Source: Brachypodium distachyon (lineage: Eukaryota; Streptophyta; Magnoliopsida; Poales; Poaceae). Taken from it: a stretch of 64,000 bases of DNA. A program made the translations under genes and the position numbers. Below are positions 1 to 10,839 of this stretch, in pieces. Within the stretch, counting starts at the first letter, position 1. Every line of letters starts with the position of its first letter. Below the pieces are notes generated by a model. That model was given only the letters and a program-made list of their open reading frames with translations, made no database searches and had not been told where the DNA came from. Location: NCBI RefSeq assembly GCF_000005505.3, contig NC_016133.3, positions 13,702,001-13,766,000 of the forward strand, given 5' to 3'.

Positions 1-17
1 TTTTCTGTTGTAGATCA

Positions 18-3000
18 ATGGCACCTAGCAACCTTCCTCATTTGTCCACTTTTGCGTTGAGGTCGATCCTAGAGAAAGATAAACTTAATGGAACTAATTT
101 CACCAACTGGTATCGTAATCTGAGGATAGTCCTCAAGCAAGAAAAGAAGGACCATGTTCTAGACACTCCACTCCCAGATGAGCCTGATGAAGATGCGACA
201 GTCGCTGTCATGAATGCCCACCATAAGGCTAGAGATGAGTCTACGGAAATTAGCTGTCTTATGCTTGCACACATGGAACCGGACTTGCAGCAGCAGTTCG
301 AGAATGTTGAGGCCTACGATATGATCGAAAGCCTCAAAAGTATGTTCCAGGCTCAGGCAAAGACCGAGAGGTATCAAGTCTCTCAAGCTTTGCTTGGCTG
401 TAAGCTCAAAGACGGCGATCCACTGAGTCCGCACGTGATCAAGATGACTGGTTACGTGCAGTCTTTGGATAGGCTGGGTTTTCCCATAAGCGATGAGTTC
501 GCTACAGATATAGTTCTGAACTCTCTTCCTAGTGCATATGCTCCGTTCATCTCGAACTATCACATGCATGGTATGGATAAGAAGCTCACTGAACTACATG
601 GGATGCTCAAGACAGCAGAGGCTGACCTCAAGAAAGGCACCAGTCAAGTGTTGATGGTGCAGAATAAGGCTAAGTTCAAGAAGGGTTCTTGGACTAAGAA
701 GAAGAAGGCTAAGTCAGGAGGCAAAACTCAGGACTCTGTCCCGAGCGCTGCCTCAGGGACTAAGCCATCTCCTGCAGCTGGATCCACTTGCTTCTATTGC
801 AAGACGGATGGGCACTGGAAGAGGAACTGCAGCAAGTTTTTGGCTGACAAAGCCAAGAGTGGAAGTGGGACTTCTAACTCAGGTACGCTTGTTTGTAATG
901 TTATAGACATTTATCTTGCTGATGCACCTAACAGTTCATGGGTATATGATACCGGATCAGTAATTCACATCTGCAACTCGTTGCAGGGGCTGGTAAGAAC
1001 TAGGAGCGTGGCAAGAGGCGAGGTTGATATTCGAGTCGGCAACAAAGCGAGAGTCGCTGCGTTGGAAGTCGGCACGATGCAACTTCATTTACCTTCAGGA
1101 TTCTTAATGGAGCTGAATAATTGTTATTATGTTCCAGTGCTTAGTCGAAACATTATTTCTGCCTCATGTTTAATGAGACAAGGTTATGAGTCGAATATTA
1201 AGAATAATGGTTGTTCTTTATATTTGAAAGATATGTTTCACGGCTTTGCACCCGTCCTGGACGGGTTATTTATTTTGAATCTTGATAGTGAATCAGTCTA
1301 TAACATAAATGTGAAAAGGTTAAAACCAAATGATCTGAATATGACTTACTTTTGGCACTGTCGGCTTGGTCATATAAGTTGGAAGCGCATGAAGAAGCTC
1401 CATGATGATGGACTTTTAACTTCGTTCGACTTGGAGTCGTTCGAGACATGCGAGTCATGCCTACTCGGCAAAATGACCAAGACGCCTTTTGCAAGGAGTT
1501 GTGAAAGGGCGTCTGACTTGTTGGATCTAATACATAGTGATGTATGTGGCCCAATGAGCACGACAGCCAGAGGTGGTTATGAGTACTTCATTACCTTCAC
1601 TGATGATTTGAGTAGATATGGATATGTCTATTTAATGAAACACAAGTCGGAAGCCTTTGAGAAATTCAAGGAATTCCAGAGTGAGGTACAAAATCAACTC
1701 GGCAAGAAAATAAAGTTTCTACGGTCGGACCGTGGAGGCGAGTACATGAGCCATGAGTTTGATGACCATCTAAAGAGTTGTGGAATAGTTCCTCAGCTTA
1801 CTCCACCGGGTACGCCGCAGAGGAACGGTGTATCAGAACGGCGGAATCGGACCTTGTTGGACATGGTACGATCAATGATGAGTCGAACAGATCTACCTTT
1901 GTCATTTTGGGGATATTGTCTAGAAACTGCAGCGTTCACACTAAACAGAGTACCATCGAAATCGGTAGAGAAGACACCGCATGAGATGTGGACTGGCAAA
2001 AGGCCGAGTTTGTCTTTTCTTAAGATTTGGGGCTGTGAAGCATTCGTCAAGCGACTTCAGTCGGACAAGCTCACGGCCAAGTCGGATAAGTGTATTTTCG
2101 TGGGGTATCCAAGGGAAACCTTAGGGTACTACTTCTACAACCGAGAAGAGGGCAAAGTGTTTGTCGCTCGGAACGGTGTCTTCCTTGAGAAAGAGTTTCT
2201 CAGTCGGGGAGTCAGTGGGAGCACAGTGCAACTCGAAGAAATTCGGGAGGAACCTGCTAGAGGCGAGTCAGCTACAGTCTTAGAGGCTGAGCCGGTCGTG
2301 GTATCTATGCCGGTAAAAGCACCAGAACCACGGAGATCTGCTAGATTGCAAAGTGCTCGTGAAGTATTACTGTTAGACAGTGATGAGCCGACAACTTATT
2401 CGGAAGCGATGGTGGGATCTGATTCTGAGTCATGGCTTGGAGCCATGAGATCTGAGTTAAAGTCCATGGATGAAAATCAAGTTTGGACCTTGGTTGATCT
2501 GCCAGACGGTGCAAGACCCGTCGAGAGCAAATGGGTCTTTAAGAAGAAAACTGACATGGATGGAAATGTTTCTGTCTATAAAGCACGGCTTGTCGCGAAG
2601 GGGTTCCGACAGGTTCAAGGAGTTGACTACGACGAGACCTTCTCGCCCGTAGCGATGCTTAAGTCGGTTCGGATCATGTTAGCTATAGCAGCCTATTTCG
2701 ACTATGAGATATGGCAGATGGATGTCAAGACGGCTTTCCTCAATGGAAATTTAACTGAGGACGTGTATATGATACAGCCCGAAGGTTTTGTCGATCCGGC
2801 TAACGCTGACAAGGTATGCAAACTTCAGAAATCCATTTATGGACTGAAGCAAGCATCTCGGAGTTGGAACATTCGCTTTGATGAGGTAGTCAAATCTTTT
2901 GGCTTCATCAAGAGCGATGATGATTCTTGTTTGTACAAGAAGTTTAGTGGGAGCAAAGTAAATTTTCTAATCTTATATGTGGACGACATATTATTGATGG

Positions 3001-3959
3001 GAAATGATGTCTTGATGTTGCAAGAAACCAAAGAATCATTGGAAAGGAGTTTCGCAATGAAAGATTTGGGTGAGGCAACTTACATACTGGGAATCAGGAT
3101 CTATAGAGATAGATCTAGGCGGCTCATTGGATTGAGTCAAAGTACATATTTGGACAAAGTGTTGAAGAAATTCAACATGGAATCGTCTAAGAAGGGATTC
3201 TTACCGATGTCCCATGGTGTAAAGCTTAGCAAGACTCAGTGTCCTTCGACAACTGATGAGCGAAATCGGATGAGTGCGATCCCGTATGCTTCGGCAGTCG
3301 GATCCATCATGTATGCCATGATTTGTACTAGGCCTGATGTTTCCTATGCTCTAAGTGCAACAAGCAGATACCAGGCTGACCCTGGCGAAAGCCACTGGGT
3401 AGCAGTTAAAAACATCCTTAAGTACTTGAGAAGGACTAAGGACATGTTCCTAGTTTATGGAGGTGAGGATGAACTCAGTGTAAAGGGTTACACGGATGCG
3501 AGTTATCTCACCGACTCAGATGATTCTCGTTCGCAATCTGGATATGTGTTCGTGATGAACGGAGGGGCTGTGAGCTGGAAGAGTTCCAAGCAAGATACTG
3601 TGTCTGCGTCTACAACAGAGGCTGAGTATATTGCTGCCTCGGAGGCAGCAAAGGAAGCCGTTTGGATCAGGAATCTCCTGATTGATCTTGGTGTGGTTCA
3701 GGGCGCGTCCAATTCATTGGACGTATATTGTGACAACAATGGTGCTATCGCACAAGCCAAGGAACCTAGACAACACCAGAAGAACAAACATATACTCATG
3801 CGTTACCACCTCATTCGCCAGTTCGTCGAACAAGGTGATATCAAGTTATGCAAGGTACACACGGATGCAAACATTGCAGATCCGTTGACAAAGGCGCTAC
3901 CACAGCCTAAGCATGAGGCGCACATGAGAGGTATGGGCATTAGATGTCTAGACATATGA
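18..3959 (+). CDS. Ty1/copia retrotransposon gag-pol polyprotein, intact
   Basis: A single uninterrupted 1313-residue frame encodes the whole polyprotein of a Ty1/copia LTR retrotransposon, which copies its RNA into DNA and integrates it. Domains in order: gag with a UBN2-like region (about 20-220), a CCHC zinc knuckle (CFYCKTDGHWKRNC, about 259-272), aspartic protease with DTGS near residue 311, integrase HHCC zinc domain followed by the DDE core (HSDVCGP, SDRGGEY, then E in NGVSERRN), reverse transcriptase with KTAFLNG and YVDDILLMG, and RNase H with TDASY and STTEAEY. No stop or frameshift is visible, so the copy may still be coding-competent. It begins just inside the window, so the 5' LTR and primer-binding site lie to the left. 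A polypurine tract and the 3' LTR follow directly. Gag, integrase and RT order is the copia order, not gypsy. Lineage within copia was not determined. Confidence 0.97.
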   Translation: MAPSNLPHLSTFALRSILEKDKLNGTNFTNWYRNLRIVLKQEKKDHVLDTPLPDEPDEDATVAVMNAHHKARDESTEISCLMLAHMEPDLQQQFENVEAYDMIESLKSMFQAQAKTERYQVSQALLGCKLKDGDPLSPHVIKMTGYVQSLDRLGFPISDEFATDIVLNSLPSAYAPFISNYHMHGMDKKLTELHGMLKTAEADLKKGTSQVLMVQNKAKFKKGSWTKKKKAKSGGKTQDSVPSAASGTKPSPAAGSTCFYCKTDGHWKRNCSKFLADKAKSGSGTSNSGTLVCNVIDIYLADAPNSSWVYDTGSVIHICNSLQGLVRTRSVARGEVDIRVGNKARVAALEVGTMQLHLPSGFLMELNNCYYVPVLSRNIISASCLMRQGYESNIKNNGCSLYLKDMFHGFAPVLDGLFILNLDSESVYNINVKRLKPNDLNMTYFWHCRLGHISWKRMKKLHDDGLLTSFDLESFETCESCLLGKMTKTPFARSCERASDLLDLIHSDVCGPMSTTARGGYEYFITFTDDLSRYGYVYLMKHKSEAFEKFKEFQSEVQNQLGKKIKFLRSDRGGEYMSHEFDDHLKSCGIVPQLTPPGTPQRNGVSERRNRTLLDMVRSMMSRTDLPLSFWGYCLETAAFTLNRVPSKSVEKTPHEMWTGKRPSLSFLKIWGCEAFVKRLQSDKLTAKSDKCIFVGYPRETLGYYFYNREEGKVFVARNGVFLEKEFLSRGVSGSTVQLEEIREEPARGESATVLEAEPVVVSMPVKAPEPRRSARLQSAREVLLLDSDEPTTYSEAMVGSDSESWLGAMRSELKSMDENQVWTLVDLPDGARPVESKWVFKKKTDMDGNVSVYKARLVAKGFRQVQGVDYDETFSPVAMLKSVRIMLAIAAYFDYEIWQMDVKTAFLNGNLTEDVYMIQPEGFVDPANADKVCKLQKSIYGLKQASRSWNIRFDEVVKSFGFIKSDDDSCLYKKFSGSKVNFLILYVDDILLMGNDVLMLQETKESLERSFAMKDLGEATYILGIRIYRDRSRRLIGLSQSTYLDKVLKKFNMESSKKGFLPMSHGVKLSKTQCPSTTDERNRMSAIPYASAVGSIMYAMICTRPDVSYALSATSRYQADPGESHWVAVKNILKYLRRTKDMFLVYGGEDELSVKGYTDASYLTDSDDSRSQSGYVFVMNGGAVSWKSSKQDTVSASTTEAEYIAASEAAKEAVWIRNLLIDLGVVQGASNSLDVYCDNNGAIAQAKEPRQHQKNKHILMRYHLIRQFVEQGDIKLCKVHTDANIADPLTKALPQPKHEAHMRGMGIRCLDI

Positions 3960-3984
3960 TGTCAAGATGATTGACTCTAGTGCA

Positions 3985-3993
3985 AGTGGGAGA
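3985..3993 (+). other. Polypurine tract of the copia element
   Basis: The short tract AGTGGGAGA lies one base before the TG that opens the LTR and 26 bases after the polyprotein stop. This is where plus-strand priming sites of copia elements sit. Confidence 0.7.
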
Positions 3994-3994
3994 C

Positions 3995-5323
3995 TGTTGG
4001 GAATATGCCCTAGAGGCAATCATGTATGATGTAATTCCCAATGTATTCATAAATATTATTGAGTTGTCCTTGTTTGAACATCTGATATGTATCATTGAAT
4101 ATGTGATTTGATTGTGGAACTATGTATTCATGTTGTTCATACTAAATTGTCCTTAGTCATTGAGGTTGTGCTGGACACATAACCTAGACTAATGTGAAAG
4201 TTGGCTGATGACTCGGTTCCACTTGTCATGGGCATGGTGATGTCATTCCAGCTTACACGGACTCGGCTAAAGAGTTTAGCGAGTCGGACTGACCCATATT
4301 GAGATGCAACGAGTAGGTCGTCATTTGCATGTCTCAATCAATGTAATCCTTAGACCTGAGGTTATCGCACAATCCGAGTTGTGGATCACCAACTTAGGTT
4401 CTGTCAAACGTTGTTCCGTAACAGGGCAGTTATAAAGGCAGAGTTCGGGTTGACTGAGAATCAAGCTGTGTGATGTGGATAACCAAGATGGGATTTTGCC
4501 CCTCCGACTGGAGAGATATTCTCTGGGCCCTCTCGAGTGATATGATTCGGGAAGCATGGCCATGCGCGACTTGGTTAATTGTTAACCGGGTCGATCGACT
4601 AAGAGTTAGTCGGATGAATCGTATATCACAGATCGAGAAGAGAGTTGAACTATTAAAGGGATGACGATTAATCGCCTATAGTTCGACAAGGTATATCGTG
4701 AGGCAAAAAGGGACTAAGACGTATGTCACATTGGAAGGTACGTCGTCATGACTCGATGGTACTTGGGAGTCGGCACGTTCTGCTAGGAGCCGCTACCGAT
4801 TGATCGATTGTGAGTCGGACTCCAATCGTGTCCAAGTCGCCATGAGCCTGTGGGGTCACACACTTAAGAGCGGGAGCAAGTATTTGGTCGGGTTGGACCC
4901 GAACTGGAATTGGGCTGACAATGCGAGTTGGACTCGCAGGGTGGATGGGCCACAAGGCTTGGAGCCCACTTCCACTCGATATATAAGCAGGGGCGTGGGA
5001 TGCCTAAAGGGCACGGTTTTTTCCACTCTCATGCGTTGAGAACCCTAGCCCGATTCAGTTCAACCGTCGCACCGGATCTATCAGTCCGCCGCCGGAGCTC
5101 CTCCTCGCACGTGTGGATACCGGCAGAGGTGCTGTACGTTCAACACTTCGACGATCGCGGGATTGGATCGGCTGGATCGGATCGAGGGACTGCACTGCAT
5201 CAAGGCGCCGCATCAATAATCCGCAACTGCGCGTCTAGTGGTAATCCTCGTGGCCTTCTACCTTGGCTAGATCTTGGGAGTTCGCGTAGGAAAAGTTTTT
5301 GTTTATCTCTACGCGCCCCTTCA
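3995..5323 (+). repeat. 3' LTR of the copia element
   Basis: This 1329-bp block starts TGTTGGGAAT and ends CCCCTTCA, so it has the usual TG...CA ends. It follows the polypurine tract and is repeated with the same length at 7137-8465. The two copies differ at only a few sites that I could spot (near 5081, 5140 and 5266). A TATATAAG box sits at 4980-4987. The 5' LTR is outside the window, so the age of this insertion cannot be estimated from its own LTR pair here. Short open frames inside it that look like genes are not conserved products. Confidence 0.95.
4980..4987 (+). promoter_or_regulatory. TATA box of the copia LTR promoter
   Basis: TATATAAG lies about 340 bases before the LTR end. It is followed by a GC-rich leader, as expected for the U3/R boundary of an LTR. 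The same box occurs at 8122-8129 in the solo LTR. Confidence 0.6.
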
Positions 5324-7136
5324 ACTACCGCTAAGAAGCTAAGGAAGAAGACGCCGAGGAGAAGCCACAACTTGAAGGAGTTTTGTTACGTGGTCACCCG
5401 GCACTCTGAGAGAGGCCGCCCGGAGTCGTCTGAGAGGGCACAGAAGGCCTTTGCAACGACCTGTGGAGCCGTTGCACGTAAATATTGCAAGATCACCGAT
5501 GAGTGGAGTGACATCTCCGAAGTCGTTAGAAACACGTGCATCGCGGACATTGCAAGGAGGTTCCAAGTCACTGACGAGTGGCGCGAGCGAGTCCTAGCGT
5601 CCGTCAACATAGTAGTGCGCAATGGACTTACTAATTGGAAAACCACCGCTAGAAAGTGGATGGACAAACCGTATGAGATCATCAAGAAGAAATGGTTGGC
5701 CGTCGATAACTGATGAGGCCGAATGGGACAAATTCAAGAAGGAATCGTTGACCCTGCCTTCATTGCGAAGAGCGAACGTATGAGGGCGTTGCGCGCGAGG
5801 AAGCCCTTGAACCACAGGCTAGGGAGTGCAGGGAAAGAGGGGAAGAAGAAGGTCTGGCGCAAGCAGGACCGAATTCTCAAGGCGGCAGGCAGGTGCCTCC
5901 AGTGCATGACTTGCTGGAGGACCAACGTGCTAGAGAATATGCACGTCAGCACATGACACCAGAGGAGTGGGCGGGCATTGAGCCAATGCAGCCGCCTGTT
6001 AAAAATTTTACAGTAAGGGTTCACGTGCATTAATTTGTTTTCGGCGTTAATTAGGACACTCCTGATCCATATAGACTCACGTCTTGTCTTATATGATAAC
6101 AGGAAAATGCCCACAAATGGGAGGAGAGCAAGATGTCAGAAACATCGAACAACTCCGTGCAGAGCAAGAGGTGGGAGTCGGCTGTGACCGCCGGCTTGCA
6201 AAAGGCGGAGCACACGACCGCCGTGTTCTACGGGAAGGCGAAGGGGTCTACTGGGTTGATTATTCCCCGCCTGCTCCGAAGCGAAGGGTCCAGAAAAAGC
6301 TCCCTGCTTCTGCTGAAATAATAGAACAAGCTAAGGCGGAGGCGCAAGAGCAGGCATCTATGGTGTGTCAAGAGGTGTTGCGAGAATATCCAGTGCAAGC
6401 CATCCATCATTTGGTGTCGGCATTGGCCAAAGACCACCCCGCCCTTGACGCCATACTCGGGGGAGGAGTGGAAGGTTTGAGGAACCTCCTTCCTCCTCTC
6501 CTCCTCTTCCCCCGCGAAAGAGCACCCCGCTGAAGAGTAGCGCCGCCTCTGACACACGTATGGACGACTAAGACACCTACACCCCAGGTTACCGCCCGGC
6601 TCCTAGCATGGACAACCCCCTCCCCCCCCCCCCCCCCGCTAGCCAACCGGACCCAAGCGAGGGCATCCGGGATAACGATCCGGGTCCGAGCGACAACATC
6701 CTTGTAAGCATACTTTTCAAAGTCTTTTTCACTCCTTACCTTCATGAATAAAGATCTTACACACATATGCCTTCTTCTTGTTACGCGCATGCACCGGTGA
6801 AGTGTCGTATCCACGTAGACAAGCCTGGGAAGCCTGTAGGCACCATTGGCTGCCTGATGCCCAGACAATCACCGCCACTGGTGCACGGCATTCTTATGAA
6901 TGACGCACAAGTGAGTGTGATAGTGGACTCCGTCGTCGAGGAGCATCGTGATTATGCTATCCCACAACCTCCGGAGGAAGGCGTGGATATCCTAGGCGGT
7001 TGTCCAAATTACCGCATTATGTGGCCTAGGAGCTTGGTATCTCTCTACAACCAGCGCCGACCCTCTATGACTCCATCTCCCTCCTCCCACAAAGGTACTT
7101 CTCAATCGCCGCTCGGCCTTTCCCCTAGGATACTTC
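5324..7136 (+). pseudogene. CACTA TNP-type ORF, 5' portion, broken
   Basis: Several frames carry conserved CACTA ORF pieces that do not join in one frame. 5324-5713 has a WR..V/W-rich segment (EWRERVLAS, ARKWMDKPYE). 5750-5900 has AKSERMRALRAR followed by NHRLGSAG, in a frame different from the preceding EWDKFKKES. 6150-6510 has RWESAVTAG and the coiled EIIEQAKAEAQEQ segment. 6767-7100 has the MPSSCYAHAP to IMWPRSLV region that in this family precedes the Ulp1-like domain. A run of about 18 C lies at 6609-6640. The frame changes mark decay, although unrecognised introns may explain some of them. The piece continues after the solo LTR at 8466. Confidence 0.75.
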
Positions 7137-8465
7137 TGTTGGGAATATGCCCTAGAGGCAATCATGTATGATGTAATTCCCAATGTATTCATAAATATTA
7201 TTGAGTTGTCCTTGTTTGAACATCTGATATGTATCATTGAATATGTGATTTGATTGTGGAACTATGTATTCATGTTGTTCATACTAAATTGTCCTTAGTC
7301 ATTGAGGTTGTGCTGGACACATAACCTAGACTAATGTGAAAGTTGGCTGATGACTCGGTTCCACTTGTCATGGGCATGGTGATGTCATTCCAGCTTACAC
7401 GGACTCGGCTAAAGAGTTTAGCGAGTCGGACTGACCCATATTGAGATGCAACGAGTAGGTCGTCATTTGCATGTCTCAATCAATGTAATCCTTAGACCTG
7501 AGGTTATCGCACAATCCGAGTTGTGGATCACCAACTTAGGTTCTGTCAAACGTTGTTCCGTAACAGGGCAGTTATAAAGGCAGAGTTCGGGTTGACTGAG
7601 AATCAAGCTGTGTGATGTGGATAACCAAGATGGGATTTTGCCCCTCCGACTGGAGAGATATTCTCTGGGCCCTCTCGAGTGATATGATTCGGGAAGCATG
7701 GCCATGCGCGACTTGGTTAATTGTTAACCGGGTCGATCGACTAAGAGTTAGTCGGATGAATCGTATATCACAGATCGAGAAGAGAGTTGAACTATTAAAG
7801 GGATGACGATTAATCGCCTATAGTTCGACAAGGTATATCGTGAGGCAAAAAGGGACTAAGACGTATGTCACATTGGAAGGTACGTCGTCATGACTCGATG
7901 GTACTTGGGAGTCGGCACGTTCTGCTAGGAGCCGCTACCGATTGATCGATTGTGAGTCGGACTCCAATCGTGTCCAAGTCGCCATGAGCCTGTGGGGTCA
8001 CACACTTAAGAGCGGGAGCAAGTATTTGGTCGGGTTGGACCCGAACTGGAATTGGGCTGACAATGCGAGTTGGACTCGCAGGGTGGATGGGCCACAAGGC
8101 TTGGAGCCCACTTCCACTCGATATATAAGCAGGGGCGTGGGATGCCTAAAGGGCACGGTTTTTTCCACTCTCATGCGTTGAGAACCCTAGCCCGATTCAG
8201 TTCAACCGTCGCACCGGATCTAGCAGTCCGCCGCCGGAGCTCCTCCTCGCACGTGTGGATACCGGCAGAGGTGCTGTACGTTCAGCACTTCGACGATCGC
8301 GGGATTGGATCGGCTGGATCGGATCGAGGGACTGCACTGCATCAAGGCGCCGCATCAATAATCCGCAACTGCGCGTCTAGTGGTAATCCTCGTGGCCTTC
8401 TACCTCGGCTAGATCTTGGGAGTTCGCGTAGGAAAAGTTTTTGTTTATCTCTACGCGCCCCTTCA
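7137..8465 (+). mobile_element. Solo LTR of the same copia family, with 5-bp target duplication
   Basis: A 1329-bp block nearly identical to the LTR at 3995-5323 (only a few mismatches found by eye), with TG...CA ends, is flanked by ACTTC at 7132-7136 and ACTTC at 8466-8470. There is no internal region next to it. Matching 5-bp flanks with a single LTR are the signature of an insertion that later lost its interior by recombination between its two LTRs. It interrupts the CACTA coding region. Confidence 0.95.
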
Positions 8466-9913
8466 ACTTCCTCCTGTCGATGCCGGCAGAGATGAAGAGC
8501 GGGCAATGTCGATGCCTCCACAGCTCAAAGATAGCCAGACCACAGGGTCGGCACAGGCTGGAAGCGTCCCTCCTACCTTCTCTCTCTTGGGTGCCGCTGA
8601 GTCCATGGGTGGCTGCAAGATCAATGACAAGTACAAGGCAGAGGAGCAGAAGGCATGGGACAATAAAAGGAGGCATAAAAAGAGGGGGCGCGGCGGCAAG
8701 ACCATCAAGGAGTCCTCCAATGTCACTCAAGATGAGATGCACTATGTGCCTGACATAACTGGAGTCTGGGAGGACAATAGGCCTGACATTCTCATAAAGA
8801 ACCCCCGTCAAGGCCAGAGATTCGAAGACGGATCCTATTTCGTGGCTAGAGAGTTTGACCGGGTGGTTATTTACTATCCTGGAAGACCGATGATCACCAA
8901 AGATTCCCTGCGTGCCGTGTCCAGAGAGATGCAAGAGCTTCATCAGTTCTACATGCAAGCATCAGCTGGTTCTCAACAGCATGCCCAACCAATCAATGTT
9001 CGAATCCCACGAGACAATGGCTTCTTTGACCAAGAAACCGGGAACATTCATGAACGTCCTATCACCTTTGGTGTGGAGTTCAACGAACTGTTCCACCTCT
9101 TATACCGCCAAAAGCTTGATATCAACCTCTTAAGGTTGTGGTCTGCCTACCAAATAAGAGAACTGCGGCGAATGGAGGTCAAAAAAGTAGCCATTCTAGA
9201 CCCCACGATGTTTAACTACGGTGACATTGGTCTTGAGCCAGAAAAGGATCCCTCAAGAACCCTGGCATCCAAATACTTGGTGGCATGTCTCGAGAAATAC
9301 GCGAGCCACGACTTTATCCTCTTCTTCTTTAATTTGGAGTAAGTTCAATTTTATATATGGAACCATTTGTTTTTTCTAATTCAGTCTTTCTTATACACCC
9401 TTAGATATTAAAGTTTGTTTCTTTTGAAAACAGAGACCATTGGATGACACTACTCATTTGTTTACCTTGGTCCGCGGTGTACTACTTCGATTCACTACTT
9501 CCGAAGAAGAGTGTTCGAGGTCGGTTTTGGAAACCTATCAAATCACTCATTAACACTGCCTGGAAAGTGGCGACCAGGGGAAAATTAGCTAGTAAAGGCT
9601 ATAAAGATGAGCCTCACCACAACCACAGGTTTCCTTGCCAGCAACAGCCGCCCGACAGTGTGTTCTGTGGCTACTACTGCTGTAACATCCTTATGGAGAA
9701 TACCAGCATGTTCAAGCCTGAGTGGAAGGGTCAGTCGCGGCGATGGAAGAGTATTGGCAGCCACGAATGACAATGGGACACCGACCTAAATGTGTCGTGT
9801 ATAACATTCAAAGGGAGTTCGTCCATCTCATCAACAATGAGGTCATCAAGCATAGTGGGGACTTCTACGAACGCGTGGAACAAGTGGTGTTTAGAGTTCA
9901 CCCACAACAATAG
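8466..9913 (+). pseudogene. CACTA TNP ORF, 3' portion with Ulp1-like (C48) cysteine protease domain
   Basis: An open stretch from 8466 to 9338 continues the CACTA protein. An apparent intron (GTAAGT at 9339, acceptor CAG ending at 9433) keeps the frame and joins FFNLE to DHWMTLL. The C48 peptidase features are visible: His in DHWMTL, Asp in VYYFDSLL, then Gln in QQQPPDSVFCGYYCC with the nucleophile Cys in FCGYY. The C-terminal piece (VYNIQREFVHLINNE to HPQQ, to 9913) lies in another frame after about 9720, through either a frameshift or a further intron. Such Ulp1-like proteins are common in plant CACTA and Mutator elements; their role in transposition is not settled. Because the upstream part is broken I treat it as non-functional. 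Confidence 0.75.
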
Positions 9914-9923
9914 TTTCAAACTT

Positions 9924-10200
9924 GAAATGAGATACATTTGTATTCTTTATATGCTTTTATGAAATTTTGACACTTTGTAATCAATGTCGTGAAATGAGAT
10001 ACATTTGTATTTCTTTATATGCTTTAAATGATGCGGCTTTATATACATTTGTATGCTTTAAATGATCTGATGTGATGTGATGTGCTGTGCTGTGATGTGA
10101 TGCGGCTTTATATGTATTTTTCTGTGTTGTGCTGTATATATTATTCTATGTATTTCCTGTGTATTTTCTATAGTTTTTTATACATTTTTTTAAATATCGA
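9924..10200 (+). repeat. AT-rich direct repeats downstream of the CACTA ORF
   Basis: A 30-odd-base phrase (GAGATACATTTGTATT then CTTTATATGC) occurs at about 9929 and again at about 9993, and TTTATATACATTTGTATGC follows at about 10038. It runs into a TGTGATG/TGTGCTG simple repeat at 10070-10105. This is non-coding transposon interior. Confidence 0.6.
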
Positions 10201-10443
10201 AAATGTATTAGTGTCGAACCATGTATATATCATCGATAACGGTCGGGTCGGTCCGTCCGCCACTGATGATATATACATCAGTAACGATCGCAGTGACCGT
10301 TATTAATGATGATACATCAATAACGGTCGCTCCGACCGTTATTGATGATACCCATCATCAGTAACACGAAGTTAGTAACGACGGTCCCGACCGTTACCGA
10401 TGTTCTTTTTCGACCGTTAGTGATAAGGCTTCCTGTAGCAGTG
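10200..10443 (+). repeat. CACTA right terminus with subterminal repeats
   Basis: Inverted and direct copies of TAACGGTCG/CGACCGTTA alternate with GATGATA spacers up to the CAGTG terminus at 10439-10443. This arrangement is the expected transposase-binding region of a CACTA element. Confidence 0.75.
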
Positions 10444-10735
10444 TCGACACGTATATAATAAATATGTTTTATATATTTATGCATGTGTGTTCGTCAGAAG
10501 AGGATTCGACCTATGCGCATGCATGCAAATTTGGAAGCTTTGTTCCTCCCAAAATGGCGGATCCAGCTAAGGCGAGCGAGGCATGCTTGGAAAGGCACGA
10601 TGTACAATCCTGACATCCTTGGTGACGCGGTCCCAGCCAAGCTAGAGGTCCTACGTAGTGCCTTGTGGCTCCGTTTCCCCCGCTAAGGGTGATTTGTCCC
10701 GCGCGGGAGTAAACTAAAGTAACCCCAATCTACTG

Positions 10736-10743
10736 TATATAAA
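10736..10743 (+). promoter_or_regulatory. TATA box upstream of the small membrane-protein gene
   Basis: TATATAAA lies 97-104 bases before the ATG at 10840, a normal distance for a plant core promoter with a leader of about 70 bases. Confidence 0.5.
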
Positions 10744-10839
10744 GCAATATTCCCCAATGTCTTCCCACACTAATCCACGGCTAACGGCCGCTAAGACCAG
10801 GATAGCTTAGCTACGTTGGTACTGCATGCATGCATTAAG

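Larger units (their letters stand above)
5324..10443 (+). mobile_element. CACTA (En/Spm) DNA transposon, right part, degenerate
   Basis: The segment after the copia LTR encodes pieces typical of the plant CACTA TNP/Ulp1 protein and ends at 10443 with CAGTG, the complement of the CACTG terminus (CACTGCTACAGGAAGCC read inward). Before the end lie repeated subterminal motifs built on TAACGGTCG and CGACCGTTA (about 10230-10430), the usual transposase-binding arrangement of the superfamily. The left end is outside the window, so the 3-bp target duplication cannot be verified. The solo LTR at 7137-8465 splits it, and the full copia element joins it at 5323/5324, probably as a second insertion. Frameshifts show it is not autonomous. 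Confidence 0.85.

Noticed and set aside
4137..4664. Small frames repeated at 4137-4664 and 7279-7806
   Set aside because: They are inside the two LTR copies and are duplicated only because the LTRs are.
4928..5713. 261-codon frame crossing the end of the copia LTR
   Set aside because: It joins LTR sequence to decayed CACTA coding sequence; only the part after 5324 resembles a known protein.
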